Part shown: piece after piece, positions 47,137 through 57,604 of the stretch
Layout: each line of letters starts with the position of its first letter
Position numbering within the stretch: the stretch's first letter is position 1
Assembly: GCA_036346395.1 (NCBI GenBank)
Contig: CM070604.1
Coordinates: 32,329,662-32,393,661 of the forward strand
From: Hsuehochloa calcarea
Lineage: Eukaryota > Streptophyta > Magnoliopsida > Poales > Poaceae
Direction of reading: 5' to 3'
DNA: 64,000 nucleotides
Notes under the pieces: model-generated
Seen by the model: only the letters and a program-made list of their open reading frames with translations
The model's database searches: none
Told to the model about the DNA's origin: nothing
Program-made: the position numbers and the translations under genes

Positions 47137-47462
47137 CTAGTCCAATGCTCGTGCTTTGCTACAGATTAAAATAATAATATCTCGTTAATCATCGTCGTGC
47201 TCAACCTACCATGCAAGTGATCCGCCGGCAACCCGTTCTTGGAAAGATCGATAGATTTTTTGGGCTTCTTGCGCACCAGCTTGGGCAGTTGGGGTGTGGG
47301 GGGAGTGGAGAGGAAGTTATGGGTGGCCAACCATACGCACAGGAGGAACCGAGAAAGAACAAGATCCAACGGCTCACATCTCATGAAGAAAGATAGATCT
47401 AATGGCTCACATCACATAAGGGAGGACGGACCGCCACCAATAGTTCTTTTAAGTAGTAGAGA
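47137..47462 (-). mobile_element. HEL1: short non-autonomous Helitron
   Basis: This is a 326-bp insertion. On the minus strand it begins TCTCTACTAC and ends GGACTAG, with A on one side and T on the other (plus strand A at 47136, T at 47463). These are Helitron hallmarks: 5' TC, 3' CTRR, insertion between A and T, no TSD. Removing it rejoins the pol frame exactly. No Rep/helicase is encoded. Confidence 0.88.
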
Positions 47463-48250
47463 TAAGCCAAATGAAATATGTGCAAGATTTATTCAAGAAA
47501 TTTGGCATGGAGGACACAAAACCCATCAACACTCCTATGACGACAAATGGACATCTTGATCTCAACGAGGGAGGTAAACTGGTAGATTTAAAGCTTTATA
47601 GATCTATGATAGGTAGCTTGCTTTATCTTACCACATCTATGCCCGATATCATGTTTAGTGTTTGCATGTGTGCACGTTTTCAAGCATCTCCAAAAGAGTG
47701 CCATGTGACGGCCGTAAAAAGAATTATAGGATATTTAAAGCATTTCTCTAACATTCGCTTGTAGTATCCAAAAGGTGCTAAATTTTATTTAATTGGATAT
47801 TCGAATTCCGATTATACAGGTTATAAAGTGGATAGAAAGAGCACCTTCGGGAGTTGTCAATTGTTAGGAAGGTCTTTTGTTTCATGATCTTCCAAGAAAC
47901 AAAACTCTGTAGCCCTTTCAACCGCCAAAGTTGAATATGTTTCCACGGGTAGTTGTTGTGCCTAATTATTATCGATGAGACAAACTTTGATGGATTATGG
48001 AATCAAATTCGATAAAATGCCTCTTTTGTGTGACAATGATAGTGCCGTGAAGATAGCCAATAACCCAGTCCAATACTCAAGAACCAAGCATATAGACATA
48101 CGCCACCACTTCTTGAGAGATCATGTGAGCAAGGGAGATATTGTCATTAGCCACATCCGGATCGAAGACCAACTTGTCGATATCTTCACCAAGCCATTAG
48201 ATGAAAGCTGTTTTTTTTTATTTTTGAGGAATGAGTTAAATATCATAGAT
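47463..48250 (+). pseudogene. C1 pol: RNase H
   Basis: The frame 47471-47764 has VQDLFKKFGMED, INTPM and YRSMIGSLLYLT. Stops at 47762 and 47885 lie at Trp positions and the one at 47963 at a Gln position. The last frame (47975-48364) has PLLCDNDSAVKIANNPV, RTKHIDIRHHFLRD and VDIFTKPLDE. The frame is kept throughout 47471-47965. Confidence 0.88.
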
Positions 48251-49496
48251 CATTCCAATGTTGCTTGGAACTCATGCCTCATGAAAACTCGCTCTTTTTC
48301 AGTTCTTTTTTATGTATTTGTAAAAATAGTTTCAAAATCTATGTTAAAATATTTATTTGATTAAAAAGTATGTCCATTAAGTTTATAATACCTATCTCAT
48401 GCATAATGATCCTCCAAATTATTTGTTGCGTGTTTATTATAAATGATCATTTGCATTATGGTAAAAATTTCTGAAACTTTCAAACAAAATGGTAATATCG
48501 CGTTTTAACGCTAGTACTATCGCTACCTGGTAATACCGCACTCCATTCGTGGTACTACCACCCTTCTATGTGGGTTAAGGAGCTTTCACCAGAGATAAAC
48601 TTGAAAACGTGGTCGAAAACGTACTCGAAAACATGGTAAAAAAGCATACTCAAAAACGTTGTCGAAGACGTACTAAAAAATGTGGTCAAAAAGCGTACTA
48701 AAAACGTGGTCGAAGACATACTCGAAAACGTGGTCGAAGGCATACTCGAAAATGTGGTCGAAAAGCGTACTCAAAAGCGTACTCGAAGACGTACTCGAAA
48801 ACGCACTTCAAGATACACTCAACATCGTGGTCGAAAACGTAGTCGAAGATGCGGTCGAAAACCAACATGGTCAAATATCACCGGTACTACCAACATATAA
48901 CCGTGGTGCTATCGCGTTGGTTGGTGAATTGCATTAAATGCCCTCGCATGGGGTTTTAATCTCTCTCTCCTCCGAATCGGCCATTCCGTTTGACCCTTTC
49001 TCCCCCGACCCTTCTATCTCCCGCATTCTTCCTCTGAAGAAATCTACACCCAGATCTCTCAATTCTGTGGAGCTTTCTTCAATCCGTTTGTTGGAATCAT
49101 CTCCTTTTATCATATCTGATCCAATCCCTGAGGTATTTCCTTGGATTCGCTCGTTTCTCATCTCTCTTGGATCTATCTCTTTTCCAGGGTTTGATTCAAA
49201 ATGTGCTTGATTAAGTCAATTTCTCTAGGGAAAATTGATAGTAATTAGTGTTTGATGACATATTATGTCGATTCCATGGGTTGATTCTTGCCAAACACTA
49301 GGTAAAATCAAATTCGAAGGAGAACTCTAAAATTTCTGGAACTGTGGTATAACTGCCCCGTAAACGCCAGTACTACTGAGTTGCGGTAATACCATGTTGT
49401 CAACAGCGGTAATACCACTCCAGAAGAGAAAATTTGATTTGATCATTCTCTTTTGCATAAAACCTATTCTAATCGTCTTTTCTCATCTTAGCAACC
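48251..49496 (+). other. C1 3' region before the accessory ORF
   Basis: It contains GGTAxTACCG-like motifs (48491-48567, 48889-48930 and 49345-49425) similar to those in the C1 LTR, and the 12-bp minisatellite described separately. Short open frames at 48937-49210 have no recognisable domain. Confidence 0.6.
48600..48863. repeat. 12-bp minisatellite (GTGGTCGAAAAC / GTACTCGAAAAC)
   Basis: About twenty diverged units of 12 bp alternate between GTGGTCGAAAAC-like and GTACTCGAAAAC-like forms, giving a 24-bp higher period. Two forward frames stay open over much of it (48680-48937 and 48682-48900), one giving a repeated VVEN/ILEN pattern. Confidence 0.8.
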
Positions 49497-50788
49497 ATGT
49501 CGAGAATGAAGACAACCTCTCTTCGCAAAGGAGCCTCTCCCGGTGAAGATCCCCAAGAGCGATATGATCCTCCCAGTCCTTCTCACCAAAAGAGACAAAC
49601 AAGGAAGTTAGCAGCTAGAAGACCTCCAAGTGAAGCTAGCAATTCATAGACATAATCCTCTCGAGAAGAAACTGCAAGCGATGAGGAGATGGGCAAGGCC
49701 GAAGAGTCTCAGGTTGACCTCATGCTGATTCCAAGTGAGAAGTATACGCTTCTTCGATAGGTCAATCAATATGAGAAGCCCAACAATTCTATGGATGCCC
49801 GATTCCACACAAGATTTCAACAAGAAGTGTTTGCAAATCTCTATGGTCTACACCGGCAATTCACTGATCACAAGTATGTGGATTGGGCTCATTTGGACTC
49901 AATCGATAAATATGATGGAGCCTATCTGCTTTTTCACAATGTTGGTTTGGATGAGATTGTGGCTTTGAAGTGTGATTACAATGAGGAAATCATAAGACAA
50001 TTATATGCCACAGTACATGTATCAGACTATTTCGACTTCTTGATATGGATGATAGTGACACAAAGATATCAAGCATCCAAAGCTAATTTTGAATGATATG
50101 TGAGAACTTATTTAGGGTCCTAAGAAAAATTGTTTGACAAAGAAGCCCTAAGGGTTCCAGCTTATAGGGATTTCTATGATGAAGATGTCAACTTTGTGCC
50201 TGGTAGGATTGGCAGCCTTCTTCCTTTGCCCAGCTTGGTCAATATGATAATCAACCACACCTTCTTTCCCAAGAGTGGAAATTTCGATGCCATTTGAGGG
50301 TATGCCTGGAACATCAATGATAATATCATGAATGGCATAAAGTTTGATGTAGTTGATGTGATCATCAGAGAGATAAATGCCTCCAAGAATGACAAAGTCA
50401 AAAGAATATACTTTGTGCCATATATTATGACACTAATCTTGAGAACAACTCAGTTAAGAGGAGTAAGGCCCGAAGTGCACAAAGCCTATAGAACTAGAGA
50501 AGGAGCTCCAGCGCCTGCAATCATACCTCTTATGCTCCAGAAGCACCTCCAGCAGCTGCTCCAGAAGATCAAGCTCCACTTCTCTCAGTTATGATGGAAA
50601 TTCAAGAATCGCAGCAAAGACTGGGGCAAAATCAACAAAGAATAGAGCAAAGAATGGAGGAAGCCCAAACCGAGATCAACAATAGGATTGCCGCTTTGAC
50701 CGATCAACTCCACTCCCTTCAGCAATCCTTGTCTACTCCAGCCCGCTTTGGTCATCGTCTCCTCGGCACTCCTCCTCCTCAAGACTGA
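49497..50788 (+). pseudogene. C1 3' accessory ORF (SIRE-type)
   Basis: The ATG at 49497 opens a frame with a Lys/Arg/Ser-rich N-terminus. The core has ARFHTRFQQEVFANLY, KYVDWAHLDSID, LKCDYNEEIIRQLYATVHV and FDFLIWM, which resembles the plant transposon protein domain found in the 3' ORF of grass SIRE-type elements. One register is kept to about 50594, crossed by stops at 49647, 49653, 49758, 50094, about 50121 and 50295. The C-terminal part is a likely coiled coil (MMEIQESQQRLGQNQQRIEQ) in another frame. No membrane segment is evident. The function is unknown. Confidence 0.65.
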
Positions 50789-51307
50789 CCCCGTTTGGTT
50801 CTTGATGCCAAAGGGGGAGAAGAAATTGAAGAAATGAAGAATAAATAAAGATTGAAGATTAGGTTGAAAGCTTTAGGGGGGGAGCTTTAGGGGCTTTTTG
50901 GGTGTCTTATTTATCTATTATGACTATTTTTGGAACAATGTGTTTTATGTCTTTGAAGACTTCTTATGATGCTCTAGATGTTTATGCTTAATGATATTTC
51001 AAGCCTCTTTTATTGATTATCTTTGATTACTGCTTGAATGATATTATAAACATTGTTCCTCTTAATCAATAAATAAAGGAAACTCCGCCAAAATCTCCAA
51101 TAATCCAAATGTGCATGAAAATCACTTCATGATCCTTGATGCACATATTTTGGCAGAGCTTTCTTTATTTGTTGATTTGACTTTGAATGCTGCAATTTTT
51201 TTTATCTCCATTGAGCTCAACCCAAAAAATGTTGTGATTCATATTTCAAAATATTTTCATATCCTTATATTGTTTTGGGTTGTCATCAATTACCAAAAAG
51301 GGGGAAT
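50789..51307 (+). other. C1 3' untranslated part and purine tract
   Basis: It has several GGGGG tracts (50812-50820, 50875-50885). The one adjoining the LTR is AAAAAGGGGGAAT at about 51295-51307. No gene is seen. Confidence 0.75.
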
Positions 51308-52537
51308 TGAAAGTATCTAGGCCCTCATAGTTGGTTTTGGTAATTAATGGCAACATTATGTTAAAGGACTAACATGTGTGTTGAGATGTGTTTAAGGTTA
51401 AAAGGAATGACCACATTTCATTTGTGGTACTACCGCAGGTAGGTAGTACCGAAATATACATGGCAGTACGTATATTACAGAGAGGCGTATTTTTTAGAGT
51501 TTTTGATCTCCCTTGGATTGGTATGACCGCAATCCCTGAGCAGTACTATCGGAAGTGTGGTAGTACTGATTATTACTTAGCGGTATGAGTTTTCCAGAGA
51601 GTGTGTTTTTTAGAATTCTTGAGCTCTGGAAAACGGTAGCTTTGTTCCAGTCGAACGGTACAACAGCGATGCGGTAGTACCGATTTCTTGTTGGTGGTAG
51701 TACCGTAACTTTTTTGTGTAACAGCTACTTCAGAGCATTAAATGCTACTGTTTTGACTGTTGAGCCGAAGATCAGTAGTACCGGGCCTTCAACGGCGGTA
51801 CTACCGTAAATCCTGATTTTTCTAGGTACTCGGTCGTAACGGCTAGTTTTATGGTTTGAGGCTATAAATACACCCCCACCTGTACCAAGGCAGTAACTTT
51901 TGGCCATATTGAATACTCATAAGGCTTTGGTGCTCTCTCTACTATTCTCTTTGCATTCAATTCATTATTTGAGGTCGTTGAGAGTCATACAAGTGCATTT
52001 AATCATTAGTTGATCTTTGGCACTTGAGAGACTTTAAGCAAGAGCTGTGATCTTTTACTCTTGGTGTTTGCCGGCACCTATATGGCTTGGAGAAGATTGT
52101 GTGGTGATTACTTCAAGAAGCTTATGAAGTGACCCAGCAAAGATTGTGATTGGTGTAGTGCTCACCAACTCTGGAGGGGAGCAAGAGCAACCATACTGAT
52201 CGAAGTTGTGGCTCAATTTGTGGAGCCGGATTGATTCGTTCAAGCTTCCTCAATGTGGATTAGTGAAGACTGGTTTGTCTTTGATACCATGAAAAAAACT
52301 CCTTGTCTCCACAGTGGTTCTATTTCTTGTCTTTACCTTCCGCATTTACAATTCTAGTATATTACTTGTGTAGAATTGCTTAGCAAGAATTGTATCTAGT
52401 TTAGACAAGAGAATTGCTTAGCAAGAATTGTATCTAGTTTAGACAAGCTTTTTAATTGTGATAAAATCTGAAATTAGTTGGAGAATTTTTAAAACCTCCT
52501 ATTCATCCCCATCTAGTTGGTTATCCTTGATGCTACA
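51308..52537 (+). repeat. C1 3' LTR
   Basis: This LTR is 1,230 bp, from TGAAAGTATCTAGG to CTACA. It shows the uninterrupted target of C2 at about 51712 and lacks about 510 bp present in the 5' LTR. It has a TATA box at 51863-51870. A short duplication (GAATTGCTTAGCAAGAATTG) lies at 52373-52432. Confidence 0.92.
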
Positions 52538-53242
52538 TTGAGCCATGGGTGGGTGCCCCATTCAAAACCCTAGCAGGGTCTTTAGTCTATAAATAGGGGT
52601 GCACATAATTGTAAAAGGTTGATTATGATAAGGGAAATAAAGAGAAGAAAAAAGTCTCACATATCTCTGTGTTCAATCTACTATTTATTTTTGCATTGTT
52701 CTGTACGATTCTACGCTTGTCTACGAAGTGATCGATCGGACTGGACTCGCCAGCGATGGTTCCTCAATACGTTATCAACATAATAGACTCCGGCCTACCT
52801 CTAGACCTACTCTACTCGGATCGGAAGGTAACCGTCATAGCTCGATGCTTGTAGATCGAATCATATTTTCTAGATCGCTTTCAATTCCGCAAATTTGGCT
52901 TTTTTAGATTATATCCTATGGTGCAAATGCGATCTAATCTACCGCGAGCCGACTTGAAGTCGCTTGTACAATGCCGATCGGTAGGTTGCATGAAAGAGTA
53001 GATGTCGATTGCACTGTGGATTGTAGATTGCAAATCCACTCTACTCTACCGTGAGCCAACTTGAAGTCATCAGCCAGGCCGATCGGTAGATTATATGAAA
53101 AGAGTAGATGATGATAGCACTATTCATTGATGCACAAAGAAAAAAATGCACACGGCCACGCCGCTTGAACCATCGGCCCAAAGCCACACCACATGCTGCC
53201 AACCACCAGCATGTGGCTGCGCTGTCGTTGCGCGCCGCACGT
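52538..53242 (+). other. LTR-like and leader-like fragment
   Basis: CTATAAATAGGGG at 52587-52599, a following AATAAA-rich region and a GTTATCAACA end at about 52767-52778 resemble the R-U5 part of a Copia LTR. After that lies a diverged direct repeat (ACCGCGAGCC at 52941 and ACCGTGAGCC at 53048, period about 107 bp). The element cannot be named. Confidence 0.4.
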
Positions 53243-53876
53243 TGTAAGATCGAGGAGGCCGACTAGAGGAGGGTGAATAGGCAGTTTTAAAAACTTCTTT
53301 GGCTAAAACCAATTTATGATGCGGAAGCTAATAACACTTTGGTTTTACACAATTAAAACCTAAATCAACTAGGCTTGACTAAGTGCACCAACAATATGAA
53401 AACAATTGAATATAAGCAATTACCCAAATACAAGTAAGCAATTGAATTCTATGAACGTAAATTGCATAAGGTAAAACACAAGATCAAACCACAATAGACA
53501 CGATGATGTTTTACTATAGTGATCGGAGACTTGCTGGTCTTCCCTAATCTACATTGAGGTAAGCCCAAATGAATTGGACAGGCTCCACAAATTAAGCCAA
53601 CACCTCCAAGATAAGTCCAACCACTTGGACCAGTTCCAACACGAACCAACACCTCAATCCACTCGGGATTGCTCTTCCTCCACTCCGGAGATGGCGAGCA
53701 CCAAACCACTCCCAACCACGTCGGACCTTCTCACAAGCTTCTTGAGAAGATCACCGGTCCACGACACCTCCACACCGTCTAGGTGTCGGCAAACACCAAG
53801 AGTAACAAATCTCAACTCTCACTTGAACTAATCAAGTGTCTAAGCTCAATGGATACACAATCCACTTGTAATACCC
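53243..53876 (-). repeat. C3: Copia LTR fragment
   Basis: The plus strand starts TGTAAGATCGAGG followed by GACTAGAGGAGGGTGAATAG, the reverse of the CTATTCACCC..CTAGTC LTR end seen in C0-C2. The stretch 53690-53830 resembles, reversed, the end of the C1 LTR (17200-17370). S2 interrupts it and the rest is not in the window. Confidence 0.72.
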
Positions 53877-54156
53877 CGGAATAGAATCGGGTAATTAGGC
53901 AATCAGCTGGGAGAAGAAAAGGCAATGAAAGAAGAAGAAATTCCTAAAAAAAAGGGGATTTTTCGCATTTATTGGACAACCTGGGACGCGGGCCGCGGCA
54001 CAGGGGGAAGCCCACCTGTGGCCGGCCAAGGGGGGGTTCCCACCCCCAAAACCCTAGCCCCACTTCCCCTCTCCCCCATCCCACAAAGCAGCAGCCACCC
54101 CTCTCTCCCTTGCGCCTCCACCTACGCCACTATCTCCCAGCAGCGCCACCACCCTC
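53877..54156 (+). repeat. S2: start of an S1-family LTR
   Basis: It begins TGTAATACCCCGGAAT and follows the first 280 bp of S1 closely. G3 interrupts it at 54157 and the remainder lies beyond the window. Confidence 0.85.
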
Positions 54157-55777
54157 TGTAACACCCTGACTATAAGGAAGTCAAGATGTCACCTACAATC
54201 ACTAGTCTTTAGGAAATTCACAACAATAAGTATTACTAGAATCGGCGTACCACAAGGATATACGTGAACAGGAAATCATCAACAGTTTAATCAACGGATT
54301 GGAAATAAACATTTCAGGGAGATAAGGTAAAAACGGCCATGTTGGCATATTACAATTCAACGCAGGGTATAAATAGAAGACAATAGTAAGTTCTCAAATG
54401 TTTTGAATTATAGTAGTGAGTGCATCGTATTGATCTACCCTCCATGAAACCGTTCTTCCTTGTCATTTACCTAAATAAAACAACAAAGCAAGAATGAGCC
54501 AAAGACTCAGCAAGTACTTGAAAGTAACAATCAACATCCAATGAACCATATACATTATCACAGATTGAACATTTATTGGAAACAATTCTTATGAATGGAT
54601 GAAATGAAATGATGCGATGAAGGAAGTGGACATATTGCGGATATACGGGATAGCGAGTGAAACACCGTCGGTGTTCACTAAAAGTTTCCGTATGAAGAAC
54701 GTTTCATCACGGTGTCCAACGTGGCCCACATTGGAATGGTGGACACACGTACCCATTCTGGAATTGATGGATTTTCGATGCCCATCTCTGGAATTGATGG
54801 GTCTTACACGAGAACTCCACTTTCGTGGTCATTATGAATTCATGCATGACATGATGTGATCTCATGGTAAATTTGAACATCAAGCATTAATGGAAAGAAA
54901 TACACATGGCATTCAACTACACATGAAAACTGTTGGAAATATGCCCTAGAGGCAATCATAGAGATGATGATATTTCGTTGTATCCATGATTTAATAAATG
55001 TTCCTTGAATATTGCATTTGTGTTGATTAACAAGTATGTGACTTGTTTGTGAAACTCTTTACTTGTATGGTTATTCTAAAGTTGTCCCTAGTCGGAGTTC
55101 ATGTGAGGACACACGTGAATGGTGGATTAGCACATGTATCGGTTGATGACTATGTTTCACAGGTCATAGACATGGAGATGTCAAACCAATAATGTGGACA
55201 CATGTTTAGAACATGGGGTTGGACCGACCCAACATGAGACATAACAATTATACTTATGGTTCTCTCTACACAACGTGTACGCCTTGTCCTTAGACCTAAG
55301 ATTGTCGCATGTACTTGAGATGTGAATCGACCTACTTAGGGGCTATCAAATGCTACTCCGTAACTGGGTAGTTATAAAGGTAGTTTTCGGGTTTGTCATG
55401 AAGCATGATGCGAGGCATGGTCAGTCAAGATGGGATTTGCCCCTCTCTACCTGAGAGAGATATCTCTGGGCCCCTCGAGTGATCGGATCCAGAAATGCAT
55501 GGCCATGCTACTTAAGGTTAAGAGTTAACCTAGTAAGGGATTCCGGATCATAAGACCGAGAAAGAGTGGTCAGCTTGGAGCTCGACCGAATATCGTGAGG
55601 CAAAGGGATTGGCATGTACATAACATTGTGTTGGTTCGTCCGATATGATCTTTGTGTACGTTTAGGAGTTGGGACGTCTTGCTAGAGGCCGCTACCGACT
55701 ATTGACCGAGTATGTGCACTCGTGTCATGTCTAAACGTACGCGAACCTAGAGGGTCACACACTTAAGGGGGTGAAGC

Positions 55778-55802
55778 CTAATTCGGATTAGATCCGAATT
55801 AG
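55778..55802. other. Perfect hairpin upstream of the A1 TATA box
   Basis: CTAATTCGGAT, a 3-nt loop TAG, and ATCCGAATTAG form an 11-bp stem about 55 bp before the TATA box. Confidence 0.85.
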
Positions 55803-56066
55803 AGTGGGCATTGAGTCCTAATGGGCCTCTATTGGTAGAAGCCCATTGTGAGGACATCTATAAAAGGAGGGCTTGGGCGCTCGAACCCTCAAACCCTGGC
55901 CGCCACCTCTCCCACGCCCTAGTCGCTCGCGCGGATCTAGCAGTCCGGCGTGCGTCGCTTTTCTCCCGTACGTGTGGATACCTTTGGAGGCGCTGCATCT
56001 GTAGCGTTTGGACGAACCGCAAGAGGGGAGCTGTTACGTGGGACGCCGCGACGAGGACGAGGAAGT

Positions 56067-56140
56067 AGTACGACTACTCTGCTCCGACGCGCTGCATCAA
56101 CTTAGTACGACTACTCTGCCCCGACGTGCTGCATCAGTTT
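56067..56140. repeat. 37-bp tandem duplication in A1
   Basis: Two copies of a unit starting AGTACGACTACTCTG lie at 56067-56103 and 56104-56140. Confidence 0.85.
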
Positions 56141-57604
56141 CCGCACCTGCGCGTCTAGTGGTAAGACCGTGATCTATAACTGCAGTGATCTTGGTTTACG
56201 GGTAGAATTTTTATTAATTTGCGCTAGTGTAGCCTACCCTTAACCCTTCAAAAACAAGTATAACCATGTACACACACATCACATATTGTATCAATAATAG
56301 CATACAAGTACTTGCCTGCCGCGCTGCGACGGGTTGGGAGGTAACTGAGATACCCCTCCACTCACCGCTTCACCGCCTACAATATAAAATAATCGAAATG
56401 AGGACAAACGAGTAAGACGTTTCTACACGTGCCCTCCCACAATCTCTAACCAAACCAACCAAACAAAAGGTTCAATTTGATCCATTCGCCCAAACATTCC
56501 AAATACCCCTAAACTGGCAGTTTTACTAGAAAATTCACCAATAAATAACCGTAGGTCCAAAAGACCTGAAACCAGTGCTCAACTTCTCTTAACGTAACTG
56601 TCTACAAAACTCTAGTTGATGGTAAACTCTAATTCGGCCAAAACAGGGGTCTAACCATCCAATGAAAAACTATAACCGCAGTCTGCCCAGAATTCAGAAC
56701 AGCCCCAAAGAAAAGGCTCTAACTTTAAAACCACTGATCCCAATAAAGTTATCTTTATCAGACTGGAAACATCGTGAAATTATATTCATAAACCTAGTTG
56801 GGTGGCCGACCTGGTTCTGACTCTAACTAGATCAAAACCTAGGTGCAACCGACTATACCCAGAATTTTTGACAGACAGAGCAGTACATGGTAAAACAGTC
56901 ATAACTTTTAAAGTACTGGGTGAAAATTCGTGATCCAGGTGCCAAAAGAAAGCTAATGAAACCAGGATCAATTCTCCAGAAGACACAGATGTCCAATTCG
57001 GCCTCTACGACACCCAAAACTGAGGTACAACGTACTGGACAGAATCAATCTACTGACAGAATTTAAACGAAACTACAAATCCAATCGGATTCTCAACTCT
57101 AATGGAATCAAACAACGAATCGGATGTCTAATTACCCTTGTAGACTAGTAGGACGACGATGATCCGCTGCACACGGGTCTTCCTCCCTTCTCCTCCCTTC
57201 CCTCTCCAAGAGCCGGCCACCGGGAAGACGAAGAATGCATGACGACACCGGCAGGAAGAGACAACTTCGGAGGGGCTCTTGGGGAACAACACCGGGGATC
57301 GCCGGGGCTGCCATTGCAGGGGAGAGGAGACCTCAAGGGGCAGAGGAGGCGCTGGGAAGGGGTGATGGGAGTGGCGGCCAAGGGGGAGGAAGTGGAGGGG
57401 AGAGGGTGGGGCGGCTAGGGTTAGGGGGAGGACACCCCCCCCTTGGTCGGCCCCCCTCTTGGGCCTCTTGGGCTTCGGCCCAAGGCCCAGGTTGCCGCGA
57501 AATAGCTGAAAACCCCCTCAAATAAAGAAATTTCTATTCTTTCAAAATGCATTTTCCTCCCCAACTTCTTCTCAATTCCACCGATTTGATTCCGGGGCAT
57601 TACA

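Larger units (their letters stand above)
5052..52537 (+). mobile_element. C1: old SIRE-type Copia element split by nested insertions
   Basis: Segments 5052-5963, 16943-18112, 42058-44020, 46122-47136 and 47463-52537 together make one element: 5' LTR, primer site, gag, protease, integrase, RT, RNase H, accessory ORF, purine tract and 3' LTR. The order integrase before RT makes it Copia; the long 3' region with an extra ORF makes it SIRE-like. The segments join at insertions that show their own TSDs or a precise junction. The ends have no matching 5-bp flank (CCAGC on the left, TTGAG on the right), so an end may have been rearranged. Stop codons are numerous and the RT active site is damaged, so it is not autonomous. 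Confidence 0.9.
54931..56250 (+). mobile_element. A1: Angela-like Copia solo LTR
   Basis: A 1,320-bp LTR runs from TGTTGGAAATATGCCC to CCCTTCA with a perfect TSD AAAAC (54926-54930 and 56251-56255). The other G3 LTR has a single AAAAC at this place (62699-62705), which proves the insertion. The start TGTTGGAAATATGCCCTAG is that of grass Angela-type LTRs. It has a TATA box CTATAAAAG at 55858-55866. Confidence 0.95.
54157..57604 (-). repeat. G3 3' LTR containing A1
   Basis: Without A1 and one TSD copy the LTR is about 2.12 kb. It starts TGTAACACCCTGACT and ends GGGGCATTACA on the plus strand. The predicted exon is 56316-56376, intron 1 is 56377-57135, and intron 2 (54471-56315) now contains A1. 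Confidence 0.92.

Noticed and set aside
48600..48863. CRISPR-like array
   Set aside because: Units are contiguous 12-bp repeats without spacers, in a plant retrotransposon.
57132..57525. Gly-rich and Ser/Pro-rich open frames in the G3 LTR
   Set aside because: They are chance frames in GC-rich LTR DNA. Only the possible link to a spliced leader was kept, as a low-confidence finding.
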